64,000 bases of DNA, taken from the NCBI RefSeq assembly GCF_000494755.1, contig NC_022657.1:2518001-2582000 (forward strand), read 5' to 3'. This DNA comes from Amorphoplanes friuliensis DSM 7358 (GTDB taxonomy: Bacteria; Actinomycetota; Actinomycetes; Mycobacteriales; Micromonosporaceae). The notes under the pieces were generated by a model. The model saw nothing but the letters and a program-made list of their open reading frames with translations, made no database searches and was not told the origin of the DNA. Positions 50,462-58,904 of the stretch are shown piece by piece. The translations under genes were made by a program, and so were the position numbers. Within the stretch, counting starts at the first letter, position 1, and every line of letters begins with the position of its first letter.

Positions 50462-51352
50462 GTGGAACTTCGGGAGTTACGCGTCTTCCTCGCCGTCGCC
50501 GCCGAGCGCAGCGTGTCGGCCGCCGCCTGCCGCCTGCGGGTGAGCCAGCCGGCCGTCTCGCAGACGGTGGCCGCGCTGGAGCAGCAGGTCGGCGCCGAGC
50601 TGCTCGTTCGCAGCAGCACCGGGGTGATGCTCACCGAGGCCGGCACGGTGCTGGCCGCCGAGGCCCGTGCGGTCCTGGCCCGCTACGACCAGGCGCTGGT
50701 CACGGTCGGGCGCTTCGCGACAGCCGGGGACTCGTTGCTGCGCATCGGCGTACCGCTGGAATTTCCGCCCACGCTGCTGCCGAACGCCCTGAAAGCGCTG
50801 TCAGGATCGGACCCCGGAACCCGTACGACGGTGCGCCACCTGTCCTCGGCGGCACAGCTGGACGCGTTGCGTGACGGCGAGCTCGACCTCGGGCTGCTGC
50901 GGACCCGGCCGCCGGATCGTGATCTCGACGCGATCGAGGTGGTCGAGGAACCGCTCGGAGTCCTGCTTTCGGCCTCGGAACGACCGGGCGGGCCGGACGG
51001 CGTGCGCCTGGCCGCGCTGGCCGGCCTCGACTGGGTGGGTTTCCCGCGCGCCGACAGCCCCATCTGGTACGACGAGGTCACCGCTGTGCTGCGTAGCCAC
51101 GGCCTCGACCCGGGACCGGCCTCAGCGGCCAGCGAGTCGCTGATTCCTGAGGTCAAGTTCGCCGCGGTCAGTTCGGGGCGAGCGTTCACCTTCGCCCCCG
51201 AGCACTGGGCTCAGCCGCTGCCCGAAGGGATCATCCATGTTCCTCTGGTCGGCACGCCGCTGATCCGGCGTACCTGGGCGGTCTGGGCGGCAGACTCCCG
51301 GCGCCGCGACCTCGGCCGGCTGATCTCACACCTGGAATCCGCGAGCTCGTAA
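50462..51352 (+). CDS. LysR-family regulator
   Basis: 296 residues. HTH in the first 60 (LRELRVFLAVAAERSVSAAA, then LRVSQPAVSQTVAALEQQVG) and an effector domain of periplasmic-binding-protein fold (LDALRDGELDLGLLRTRP). It starts with GTG at 50462. It is divergent from the SDR gene and probably controls it through the palindrome at 50409-50427. The final 27 bases overlap a small antisense-strand ORF. Confidence 0.93.
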   Translation: MELRELRVFLAVAAERSVSAAACRLRVSQPAVSQTVAALEQQVGAELLVRSSTGVMLTEAGTVLAAEARAVLARYDQALVTVGRFATAGDSLLRIGVPLEFPPTLLPNALKALSGSDPGTRTTVRHLSSAAQLDALRDGELDLGLLRTRPPDRDLDAIEVVEEPLGVLLSASERPGGPDGVRLAALAGLDWVGFPRADSPIWYDEVTAVLRSHGLDPGPASAASESLIPEVKFAAVSSGRAFTFAPEHWAQPLPEGIIHVPLVGTPLIRRTWAVWAADSRRRDLGRLISHLESASS

Positions 51353-51502
51353 CCCCGAAGGCGGCCAGCGGCCGTCCAGGAACCGCTGCTCCTCGGCCCG
51401 TCGTACCCGTTGAGCGATGGAGCGCGAGCCTCGCGATCGATGGTGCCGCAGTTCTCCGTCCGGCCTGAGCGTCGGGTGGATCAGGTGGTCGGGTGTGAGC
51501 AT
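51326..51502 (-). CDS. Small 58-residue protein
   Basis: ATG at 51502 with AAGGAG six bases upstream gives MLTPDHLIHPTLRPDGELRH, continuing with a basic RSRGSRSIAQRVRRAEEQRF helix. The ribosome site, composition and ending inside the lysR tail suggest a real gene, but it might be a chance ORF. No family recognised. The surrounding stretch 51353-51622 has no other gene. Confidence 0.5.
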   Translation of the reverse strand: MLTPDHLIHPTLRPDGELRHHRSRGSRSIAQRVRRAEEQRFLDGRWPPSGLRARGFQV

Positions 51503-51622
51503 GTCCGTCTCCTTGACGTGGCCATGACGTCCCGACCAACGCTGCGGTCGAGACGGCCCGGGCAATTCCGGGCACGCATCAGGCTGCGGCTTGCCCCGAG
51601 ATGAAGGTCAAGGAGAACGGAT

Positions 51623-52072
51623 TCAGCCGGGTCCGAGGTGGATCGTCTGCTCGCGCAGGATGTCGACCATGCGGCGCAGGTAGCTGACGATGGCTGCTTG
51701 CTCGGCCGGGTCGTACTCGGTGATCACGCCACCGAGAGCTCGGCCCAGGTCGGCGAACGCACCTGCCAGCTGCGGATGGCCGGTCTCGGCCGCGCGGATG
51801 ACCGCCCGGCGCCGGTCGCCCGGGTCGGTCTCGCGCACGACATGGCCGCCGGCGGTGAGCCGGGCGATGACGCTGGTGATACCGGCGCCGGTCAGGCCGG
51901 TACGCCGGGCCAGGTCGCTCGCGCTGAACGGCCCTTCCGTCGCGATCAGCTCGAGCGTCTTCAGGTCGCCGGCGGACAGCCCCACCCGTGCCGCGACGGC
52001 CTGGTGGAACAGCACGACAGCGCTGCTGAGGTCGCGGCCCAGATTGAGATCGACATCGTCGTTGGTTGACAC
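51623..52072 (-). CDS. MarR-family regulator
   Basis: About 149 residues (153 if a TTG at 52084 is used). HTH region: LSAGDLKTLELIATEGPFSA, LARRTGLTGAGITSVIARLT, and the wing VRETDPGDRRRAVIRAAETG. It ends REQTIHLGPG. It is divergent from an NTF2-like gene with a striking double palindrome between them (52087-52124), its likely operator. A partial copy of this gene lies on the other side at 52591-52670. Confidence 0.9.
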   Translation of the reverse strand: MSTNDDVDLNLGRDLSSAVVLFHQAVAARVGLSAGDLKTLELIATEGPFSASDLARRTGLTGAGITSVIARLTAGGHVVRETDPGDRRRAVIRAAETGHPQLAGAFADLGRALGGVITEYDPAEQAAIVSYLRRMVDILREQTIHLGPG

Positions 52073-52086
52073 CCGTCCCGCCAATG

Positions 52087-52124
52087 CTTAGCTTCAGCGT
52101 AGTAATTACTACGATGCAGCTAAG
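52087..52124. promoter_or_regulatory. Nested palindrome, probable MarR operator
   Basis: The core CGTAGTAATTACTACG (52098-52113) is a perfect 16-bp palindrome. It is flanked at equal 4-base distances by CTTAGCT (52087-52093) and AGCTAAG (52118-52124), themselves reverse complements. The whole 38-bp unit lies between the divergent marR and NTF2-like genes. Confidence 0.85.
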
Positions 52125-52141
52125 TAAATCAGGGGGATCGT

Positions 52142-52576
52142 ATGACCGCCATCGCCGCCGTCCTCGACACGCTGACCGAGCTGGAGGCCCGATGGGGTGC
52201 GGGCGACGCCGACGCCTACGCCGCCCTGCACGCCGACGACGCGACCTATGTGGCCTTCGACGGCACGGTGATGACCGGCCGAACGGAGATCGCCGCAGGT
52301 CATCGCCCGCTCTTCGACGGCATCATGCGAGGCTCCCGGCTCGCCGTCGTCGACCGTACGGTGCACTTCCCCGACCCCGCCACGGCAATCGTCGTGCAGC
52401 GCGCGGGCATCATCATGCGATGGCAGAAGAGCCGGACCGTTCCCTCGGGTAAACGCCTGTCGACCAACACGACGGTGCTGCGGCAGGCGGGGGAGTCCTG
52501 GACCGTCGTGGCGTTCCAGAACACGCGCTACCACCCGTGGTCCAAGACCCTCATGGGCCGCCTCATGACCCGATGA
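52142..52576 (+). CDS. NTF2-like (SgcJ/EcaC-type) protein
   Basis: 144 residues, cone-shaped alpha+beta fold. AVLDTLTELEARWGAGDADA opens the family helix. HADDATYVAFDGTVMTGRTE and HRPLFDGIMRGSRL follow; VVQRAGIIMRW and VLRQAGESWTVVAFQNTRYH are the strand pair. SgcJ/EcaC-like proteins are found beside polyketide or stress genes, of unsure activity. AGGGGGATCGT precedes the ATG. It is likely MarR-controlled. Confidence 0.87.
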   Translation: MTAIAAVLDTLTELEARWGAGDADAYAALHADDATYVAFDGTVMTGRTEIAAGHRPLFDGIMRGSRLAVVDRTVHFPDPATAIVVQRAGIIMRWQKSRTVPSGKRLSTNTTVLRQAGESWTVVAFQNTRYHPWSKTLMGRLMTR

Positions 52577-52590
52577 CCGTACGGGCAGCA

Positions 52591-52670
52591 GCCGGGTCCG
52601 AGGTGGATCGTCTGCTCGCGCGGGACGTGGCCGCCGGCGGCGAGCCGGGCGATGACGCTGGTGATGCCGA
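52591..52670 (-). pseudogene. Internally deleted partial copy of the neighbouring marR gene
   Basis: Bases 52591-52623 are identical to 51624-51656 (end of marR, coding EQTIHLGPG and stop). About 42 further bases from 52628 match 51844 onward almost exactly (TGGCCGCCGGCGG then GAGCCGGGCGATGACGCTGG). In marR these blocks are separated by about 190 bases, which are missing here. It has no complete frame and is a decayed duplicate on the far side of the NTF2-like gene. Confidence 0.75.
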
Positions 52671-52763
52671 CGGCGAGGCGAGGACCGGTCCTGATCGTTA
52701 TCGTGGGCGGCGACCGTCGGCGACGGCGTTCGGGGCCCGGGCCGTGAGCGACGCCTGGCGGTG

Positions 52764-55475
52764 ATGGTGTGTCCGTCTCCAGACCCGGTGAGGGAAGTTG
52801 TGGCCGAAGTGCTGGTGGGACGGGACGACGAGCTGGAGCGGATCGCGGAGGTGGTGTCGCGGGCCGCCGGATCGGCGGGCGGGGCGCTGGTTCTGCGCGG
52901 CCCGGCGGGCATGGGCAAGAGCGCGTTGCTGCGGGCCGGCGGCGACCTGGCCCGGGAGCGGCGGATGCGGGTGCTGTCGGTGACCGGGGTGCAGGCCGAG
53001 GGGCGCCTGCCGTTCGCCGCCCTGCGGCACCTGATGGAGCCGCTGCACAGGAAAATGCGGGCCGGCGAGCCGCACACCGCGCAAGGGCCGGCCGGCGAGC
53101 CGCACACGGCCGGGCTCAGCGCGCTGGAGCTGCTCAGTTCGGCCGGGTCGGAGCAGCCCGTCTGCCTGATCGTGGACGACGCGCAGTGGATCGACAGGCA
53201 GAGTTGGGAGGCGCTGTCCTTCCTGGGACGCCGCGTCGAGGACGAGCCGCTGTGCCTGCTGGTGGCGGTGCGGGACGGGGACGAGGCCAAGGACCGGCTG
53301 GCGGGCGCCGGGCTGGCCGAGGTGCCGGTCGGGCCGCTGCCGGACGGGGCCGCCGAGTCGCTGCTCGACCGGGTCGCCGCCGACCTGTCCCCGGCGTTGC
53401 GGCGGGTGGTGCTGACCGAGGCGGGCGGCAACCCGCTGGGCCTGATCGAGCTGTCGGCCTCCGCCGGGCGGCTGGACCCCACCGGCGTGCCCGCCGCGCT
53501 GCCGCTGACCGCGCGGCTCGAGCAGACCTACTCGACGGTGGTGGCCGGGCTGCCGGCGCCGACCCGCGAACTCGTCCTGATGGCGGCGGTCGACGACAGC
53601 GACCAGCTCGACGAGGTACTCGCGGCGGCCACGGCATCGCTCGACACCCTCCAACCGGCGCTGGCGGCTGGTCTGCTGACCACCGACGGAGTGACCGTAC
53701 GGTTCCGGCATCCGCTCATCCGGTCGGCGGTCCAGCAGACGGCGACCGTCGCCGAGCGGCTCGCCACGCACGCCGCACTGGCGCGGGTACTCCCGCCCGA
53801 CGACGATCGGCACGCCTGGCACAGCGCCGCTGCCACCGTCGGCACCGACGAGAAGCTGAGCCGGCGCATGGCCGAGCTGGCGGCGCGGGCCGGTCGTGGC
53901 GGCGCGCACGACACCGCGATCGCAGCCTGGCAGCGCGCCGCCGAGCTGACCGGGGATCTGCATTCCCGGGTGGATCGGCTGATGTGGGCGGGAATGGAGG
54001 CCATGAAACGGGGGGACCGCAAGCGCATCGAGGGCCTGGTTCGCGCGATCGGCGGATACGAGCTGGACGAGAGCCAGCAGGTCCGGCTCCTGTGGATGCG
54101 CGAAGCCGTCCTGGGCGAGGGATGGTCCGGCGGGACCCGTCACGCCCGGTTGGTCGGCGTGGTGGAGCGCATCATCGAGCAGGGCGACGACGAACTCGCT
54201 CTGGATGCTCTCATGATGTGGGCCATGCGCAATTGGTGGGAACCTCCGCCACCGGACCGCCGGGCCGGGATTGCCGCGCTCGCCGAACGGCTGAGGGTCC
54301 CGGCCGGCGACACCCGCCTGATCCGGGTGCTCGCGCTCAACGCACCCCTCGAGCGGGCGGCGACGGTCGTCGATCGGCTGGCGGAGAAGATGCAGTCGCC
54401 GCCCAGCCATCCCGACCGGCTGTTCGAGCTGGCTGAGGCGGCGACCGCGGTGGGGGACCATCCGTCGGCGGCGTTGCTGCTGACCGACTCCATCGCCGGC
54501 GCGCGATTCAACGGCAACTTCAGCGCGGTGCTGTTCGGGTTGAAGGCGCAAGCGTGGGTCGCGGCGCACACCGGTGAGGTGCGGCTCGCGGTGGTGGCCG
54601 GTGAGGAGGCGCAGCGGCTCGCGCTGGAGTTCGGCGATTTTGTCGGAGCGATCAGCGCGCAGCTCTGCGTCGGTCTGGCCGAGGCACTGCGGGGCAACAC
54701 CGCTGCGGCGATCGCGAACGCCGACGAGGCCGAGCGGCAGCTGCATTCGGGCGGCCGCCACCCGTTCCGTTCGGTGCTCACGGCGGTGCGTGGTGTCGCC
54801 ATGCTCGCAGCCGGCAAACCCGTGGACGCGTTCGAGCATCTGCGGCGCATCTTCGATCCGCAGGACGAGGCCTTCCACCCGTACGTCCGGTTGTCGGAGC
54901 TCGCGCACCTCGCCGAGGCCGCCCGCCTGGCCGAGCGGCTGCCGGAGCTGGCGCCGATCGTCGCGGAGTGCCGGATATTGGCTGCGTCGGCGCCGCTGCC
55001 GGTGCTGACCGTCAATCTGCGCTACGCGACCGCGCTGCTCGCCGCCGATCCGGAGCAGACCCTGCGGGACGCGCTCAAGTCCGACCTCGCGTCGTGGCCG
55101 TTCGAGCGGGCCCGCATCCAGCTGGCCCTGGGTGAGGAGCTGCGCCGTCAGCGCCGGCCCGCCGATGCCCGGCCGATCCTGCGGGCGGCCTGGCAGACCC
55201 TGACCGCTCTCGGTGTGACGCCGTGGGCGGAGCGGACCCGGCGCGAGCTGCGGGCGACCGGCGAGACCGTCAACCGGGCCGAGGACCGCACCGGCCGGCT
55301 GACCGCCCAGGAGCTGCAGATCGCGCAGCTGGCGGCGCGAGGACTGAGCAATCAGGAGATCGCCCGCCAGCTGTACGTGTCGCCCCGGACGGTCAGCACC
55401 CACTTGTACCGCATCTTCCCGAAGGTCGGAGTGCGGTCGCGGGCGGGTCTGGCCGAGGCCTTGCGGTCGGAGTAG
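52764..55475 (+). CDS. Large LuxR-family (LAL) ATP-binding regulator, paralogue of 36998
   Basis: About 903 residues. NTPase domain with LVGRDDELERIAEVVSRAAG, Walker A RGPAGMGKSALL (46-53) and Walker B CLIVDDAQWIDRQSWEAL. A helical-repeat middle follows, then the LuxR HTH at the end (LTAQELQIAQLAARGLSNQE, then RQLYVSPRTVSTHLYRIFPK). The start may be a GTG at 52800, which has a better ribosome site (GAGGGA). Residues near 100-115 carry a 10-residue tandem duplication (AGEPHT twice). Alone in its operon, convergent with an SDR gene. Target unknown. Confidence 0.92.
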   Translation: MVCPSPDPVREVVAEVLVGRDDELERIAEVVSRAAGSAGGALVLRGPAGMGKSALLRAGGDLARERRMRVLSVTGVQAEGRLPFAALRHLMEPLHRKMRAGEPHTAQGPAGEPHTAGLSALELLSSAGSEQPVCLIVDDAQWIDRQSWEALSFLGRRVEDEPLCLLVAVRDGDEAKDRLAGAGLAEVPVGPLPDGAAESLLDRVAADLSPALRRVVLTEAGGNPLGLIELSASAGRLDPTGVPAALPLTARLEQTYSTVVAGLPAPTRELVLMAAVDDSDQLDEVLAAATASLDTLQPALAAGLLTTDGVTVRFRHPLIRSAVQQTATVAERLATHAALARVLPPDDDRHAWHSAAATVGTDEKLSRRMAELAARAGRGGAHDTAIAAWQRAAELTGDLHSRVDRLMWAGMEAMKRGDRKRIEGLVRAIGGYELDESQQVRLLWMREAVLGEGWSGGTRHARLVGVVERIIEQGDDELALDALMMWAMRNWWEPPPPDRRAGIAALAERLRVPAGDTRLIRVLALNAPLERAATVVDRLAEKMQSPPSHPDRLFELAEAATAVGDHPSAALLLTDSIAGARFNGNFSAVLFGLKAQAWVAAHTGEVRLAVVAGEEAQRLALEFGDFVGAISAQLCVGLAEALRGNTAAAIANADEAERQLHSGGRHPFRSVLTAVRGVAMLAAGKPVDAFEHLRRIFDPQDEAFHPYVRLSELAHLAEAARLAERLPELAPIVAECRILAASAPLPVLTVNLRYATALLAADPEQTLRDALKSDLASWPFERARIQLALGEELRRQRRPADARPILRAAWQTLTALGVTPWAERTRRELRATGETVNRAEDRTGRLTAQELQIAQLAARGLSNQEIARQLYVSPRTVSTHLYRIFPKVGVRSRAGLAEALRSE

Positions 55476-55480
55476 GCGGG

Positions 55481-56251
55481 TTACAGGCTGGTCGTCAGTC
55501 CACCGTCGACGAGAAAGTCGGCACCCGTGACGTTGCCGGCGCGCACGCTTGCCAGCAGCAGCACCAGGTCGGCGACCTCGTCGGGCTGGGTGAAACGGCC
55601 GGTGGCGGTGCCGCTGACGGCGTTCCTGGCGACCTCTTCAGGGGCCAGATCGTGGGCGCCGCCGACGGTCTCGGCGACCCCGCCGGCGCCGAGCCACAGG
55701 TCGGTGGCGACCGGGCCGGGACTGATCGTGTTGACCCGTACGCCGCGCGGGCCGACCTCCTTCGACAGCGCTTTCGAGAAGTTGAGCAGAGCCGCTTTGC
55801 TCGCCCCGTAGTCGATCACGAGCGGGTCGGGCAGTGACGCGTTGACCGAACAAATGGTGACGATCGAACCGCCGGCTTCGAGCAGTTTCGGAAGGGCGGC
55901 GCGGGTCACCCGTACGGCGGACAGGAAGTTGATCGTGAAGGCGGAAAGCCACTCGTCGTCGGTGACCGAGGCGAACCCGCCCAGGCGTGGGTGAACGCCG
56001 CCGACGTTGTTGACGAGCACGTCCAGCCCGCCGTCCGGAAGCGACGAGATCAGCGAAACGGCGCCGTCGGCGGTCGTGAGATCGGCGTTGACCGGGCGTA
56101 CGCCGGGAATGGCAGCGAGTTCCGGGGTGGTGGTGCGCGAACCGGCCACCACCGTGGCGCCCTCCTCGGCGAAGGCGCGGACGATGGCCAGCCCGATTCC
56201 CCGGCTCGCCCCGGTGACGACAACCGTTTTACCGGACAATTGAAGATCCAT
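55481..56251 (-). CDS. SDR-family oxidoreductase
   Basis: 256 residues. TGASRGIGLAIVRAFAEEGA (TGxxxGIG), LDVLVNNVGGVHPRLGGF (NNxG), VTICSVNASLPDPLVIDYGA with the DYGASKAALLNFSK catalytic Tyr-Lys, and TISPGPVATDLW. It is the last gene of the SARP-led operon, 8 bases after the epoxide-hydrolase-like gene. It is a paralogue of the SDR at 58905 (shared GGFASVTDDEWLSAF/GGIASITDEEWLDAL). Confidence 0.93.
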   Translation of the reverse strand: MDLQLSGKTVVVTGASRGIGLAIVRAFAEEGATVVAGSRTTTPELAAIPGVRPVNADLTTADGAVSLISSLPDGGLDVLVNNVGGVHPRLGGFASVTDDEWLSAFTINFLSAVRVTRAALPKLLEAGGSIVTICSVNASLPDPLVIDYGASKAALLNFSKALSKEVGPRGVRVNTISPGPVATDLWLGAGGVAETVGGAHDLAPEEVARNAVSGTATGRFTQPDEVADLVLLLASVRAGNVTGADFLVDGGLTTSL

Positions 56252-56259
56252 GACGGCCC

Positions 56260-57204
56260 CTACCTCAAGAACGAAAGCAGCCGCTGGGTCATCTCTTCCG
56301 GGTGTTCCTCGTAGATCCAGTGCCCGGAGTTCTTGATCTCGGCGAACGTGCTGTTGGTGGCGTACTTGGGCACCTGGGTCTCGGAGAACCGCTGCAGACT
56401 GTGGTCGGCGCCGAAGGCCAGCACGGGCATCGGCAGCTTCGTCTTGCGGTAGATCTTGTTGTCGGCGATGTCGGTGGGGAACGCGCGGAACCACTCGAAG
56501 CTGGCGCGCAGGTGGGCGTCATCCTCGAGGTACCTGGCGAACACCTTCTCGTCGTCCGGGCCGACACCGTCCTTGACCACCTCGAGGTGGTCGGTGAAGT
56601 TGTGCACCCACTGCTCCTCGCGGCCGTCGACGGTCTGCTCGGGCATCCCGTTGCGCAGCAGGAAGAAGCCGAATTGCCAGGGGCCGGGCCCGGCGGCGGA
56701 GAGGGCCGGGAAGGAGTAGATGTCCTGGTCCGGGATCGGCGCTTCGCTCAGGACCAGCTTGCGGACCTCGCCCGGATGGGCGGCGGCGTAGGCGTACGCC
56801 ACCATCGTCCCGATGTCGTGGCCCACGATCCGGATGTCTGAGTTGAGGCCGAGCCGCACGAGCAGGCCGTGAATGTCGGCGGCCATCGTCTTCTTGTCGT
56901 AACCGCCCGCCGGGGCGTCGCTCTTGCCGGCGCCGCGCAGGTCGGGCGCGATGACCGTGTAGTGCCGGGCCAGCGCCGGCATGATCTCGTGCCACTCGTA
57001 CCAGGTCTCGGGATAGCCGTGCACCAGCACCAGCACGGGGCCGTGACCACCGCGCACATAGTTGATGCCGACCGATCCGACGCGAACCTTCTGCTCGGTG
57101 AAACCGGCGGGCAGCCTCTCGGTCCCGCGGCCGTGCGCGAGAGCGGCCCCAGGAATCAGGAAGGCCACCATTGCCAGTACGGCGGTGAGCGCCAGTTTTT
57201 TCAC
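56260..57204 (-). CDS. Exported alpha/beta hydrolase (epoxide hydrolase/dehalogenase type)
   Basis: 314 residues. Signal peptide MKKLALTAVLAMVAFLIPGA with a cleavage near ALAHG. HGYPETWYEW is the HGxP oxyanion motif; the nucleophile is Asp130 in RIVGHDIGTM, which marks epoxide hydrolases and haloalkane dehalogenases rather than esterases. GADHSLQRF and NSGHWIYEEHP hold the acid and the His. Its start overlaps the preceding gene stop by 4 bases. A secreted hydrolase. Confidence 0.9.
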   Translation of the reverse strand: MKKLALTAVLAMVAFLIPGAALAHGRGTERLPAGFTEQKVRVGSVGINYVRGGHGPVLVLVHGYPETWYEWHEIMPALARHYTVIAPDLRGAGKSDAPAGGYDKKTMAADIHGLLVRLGLNSDIRIVGHDIGTMVAYAYAAAHPGEVRKLVLSEAPIPDQDIYSFPALSAAGPGPWQFGFFLLRNGMPEQTVDGREEQWVHNFTDHLEVVKDGVGPDDEKVFARYLEDDAHLRASFEWFRAFPTDIADNKIYRKTKLPMPVLAFGADHSLQRFSETQVPKYATNSTFAEIKNSGHWIYEEHPEEMTQRLLSFLR

Positions 57205-57992
57205 AGGTTCTGCTCCTTCAGCCAGGTGAGGGCCGTCTCCGCTACCTCACGCCAACCGGCGTCGATGGTCAGCGAGTGCGCCCGGTCCGGGAAGTCGACG
57301 ATGTCGGTGACCGCATGTGAGTGGCGGTACTGCTTGAGGGTGGCGCGCACCACGTTCTCCGGCACGGTGTGGTCCTTGCCGCCTGCCATCAGCAGCAGCG
57401 GGCCGCGAGACTCGTTGCCGGTCTCCACCTTTGCCGGCGAGTGGGGGTTGAAGTTGGCGGCGGCCGCCTCGAACAGCGGCTTGCCCGGCGCCGGGATCGA
57501 GAAGCGGTCGAACAGCTCGCGGGACTCCTGCTCGGAGATGGCGTTGCCGAAGGCGTACCGGAACTGCTCGGGGGTTAGCGACACCGCCCGGCCGGAGTTC
57601 GCCGGGTTGCTCAGCACCGGGAAGCCGGACCGCAGCGTGGACAGCGGCAACGGCAGCACGCCCTTGATCTGGGCGGCGTCGATCGCAACGGCGGCCGCGG
57701 CCAGGTCGAGGCCGAGCAGCTTCTGCGCGATCATGCCCCCGAACGAGTGACCGATCACGATCGGCTTGGCGTGCAGGGTCGCGAAGATGGCGGCGTAGTG
57801 CTCGACGACGTCGTCGATGCCGCGGCCGGCCAGCGCCTCCGGGTCGGCCCGGGTCTGCTCGACGGTTTCGGCGTCGCCGGGCCAGCCGGGGGCCGAGGCG
57901 TCGTAGCCGCGCTCGGTGAACAGGTCGACCCACGGCTGCCACGACGAAGCGTGCAGCCAGAGGCCATGAATGAAGATGACGGGTGTGGTCAC
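57201..57992 (-). CDS. Alpha/beta hydrolase, cytosolic
   Basis: 263 residues. HG in VIFIHGLWLHASSWQPWVDL, the nucleophile Ser in IVIGHSFGGMI, the acid Asp in MAGGKDHTVPENVV, and His in FPDRAHSLTIDAGWRE. Closely related in layout to the 42562 hydrolase. GTG at 57992 behind GGAGG; it overlaps the upstream SARP-like gene by 4 bases (GTGA) and the next gene by 4 bases, so all are coupled. Confidence 0.9.
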   Translation of the reverse strand: MTTPVIFIHGLWLHASSWQPWVDLFTERGYDASAPGWPGDAETVEQTRADPEALAGRGIDDVVEHYAAIFATLHAKPIVIGHSFGGMIAQKLLGLDLAAAAVAIDAAQIKGVLPLPLSTLRSGFPVLSNPANSGRAVSLTPEQFRYAFGNAISEQESRELFDRFSIPAPGKPLFEAAAANFNPHSPAKVETGNESRGPLLLMAGGKDHTVPENVVRATLKQYRHSHAVTDIVDFPDRAHSLTIDAGWREVAETALTWLKEQNL

Positions 57993-58813
57993 AGCGGGAT
58001 GCCTCCAGCGTGGGATCGAGCGTCTTCGGGGACCGTAGACGCGGCGCAGTGGGCAAAGTGTGGGCAAGCCAGACGCGGGTGCAGCACCGCGTCGCGGGCC
58101 GCCGTCACCTCCGGGCCCGGCATGATGCCCAGTTCGTCGGCGAGGCGCCGGCGCAGTCGTTCGTAGACCGTGAGCGCGCCGGCCCGCTGGCCGCTGCCCG
58201 CGCACAGCCGGATCAGCCGGGCGTGCAGCGGTTCGTCGAAGGGGGCCCGGTCGGCGGCCAGGCTGACCGGTCGGCGCAGCCGGTCGGCCTCCCCGGCGGC
58301 CAGCGCCACGTCGGCGGCCTCGCGGGCGACAGCTGTCAATTCCTGGTCCAGGCGGGTGAAGACGGTGTCGGCCCGGGTGGCCGGGTCGATGCCGTCGGCG
58401 ACCACGCCCTGCCAGAGGTTGAGGGCCTCCAGGTAGAGGCCGGGTTCGTCGCCGGCCCGGGCCTTCTCGACCAGTTCCCGGAAGTGCAGCAGGTCGAGGC
58501 TGTCCGGACCGACGTCGAGGCGGTAGCCACCGGCCGAGTGGATCAGCCAGCCGCCCGGCTCCCGCACCGTCAGACCGGGTTCGATCAGCCGGCGCAGGAG
58601 ACCGACGTTGCGGTGCACCGAGTTCACCGCGGTCCGCGGCGGCTCCGTCCCCCACATCGCGTCGACGATGTGCGGCAGGCTCACCACCTCGCCGCCGTGC
58701 GCCAGAAGCAGGGCGAGCAGGGAACGGGACTGCGGAGTTCCGAGACTCAGCTCCTGCTCACCGCGCCAGGCGCGCACGGGACCCAGCACGGTGAATCGAA
58801 CGGATTTCTTCAC
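57989..58813 (-). CDS. SARP/BTAD-type transcriptional activator
   Basis: About 274 residues. OmpR-like winged helix (SVRFTVLGPVRAWRGEQELS, then PQSRSLLALLLAHGGEVVSL, DAMWGTEPPRTAVNSVHRNV). BTAD helical domain with LDLLHFRELVEKARAG, ALNLWQGVVADGI and ARLIRLCAGSGQRAGALTVY, then RRRLADELGIMPGPEV, as in SARPs. SARPs activate secondary-metabolite genes. The GTG at 58813 is immediately preceded by GGAGGG, which is too close for a normal ribosome site, so the start is uncertain. It heads the four-gene operon. Confidence 0.88.
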   Translation of the reverse strand: MKKSVRFTVLGPVRAWRGEQELSLGTPQSRSLLALLLAHGGEVVSLPHIVDAMWGTEPPRTAVNSVHRNVGLLRRLIEPGLTVREPGGWLIHSAGGYRLDVGPDSLDLLHFRELVEKARAGDEPGLYLEALNLWQGVVADGIDPATRADTVFTRLDQELTAVAREAADVALAAGEADRLRRPVSLAADRAPFDEPLHARLIRLCAGSGQRAGALTVYERLRRRLADELGIMPGPEVTAARDAVLHPRLACPHFAHCAASTVPEDARSHAGGIPL

Positions 58814-58904
58814 CCCTCCGACGCTAGGGAGGGTCAGGTCCGCGTCGCGTACGTCATTTGACGGACACGTCGGTGTTGACGCCAAAGACGGAGCGCCGGA
58901 CCCA

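Noticed and set aside
52698..55403. Very long open frame on the minus strand across the LAL regulator
   Set aside because: The product is Arg/Gly/Pro/His-rich without motifs; the plus strand has complete NTPase and LuxR domains.
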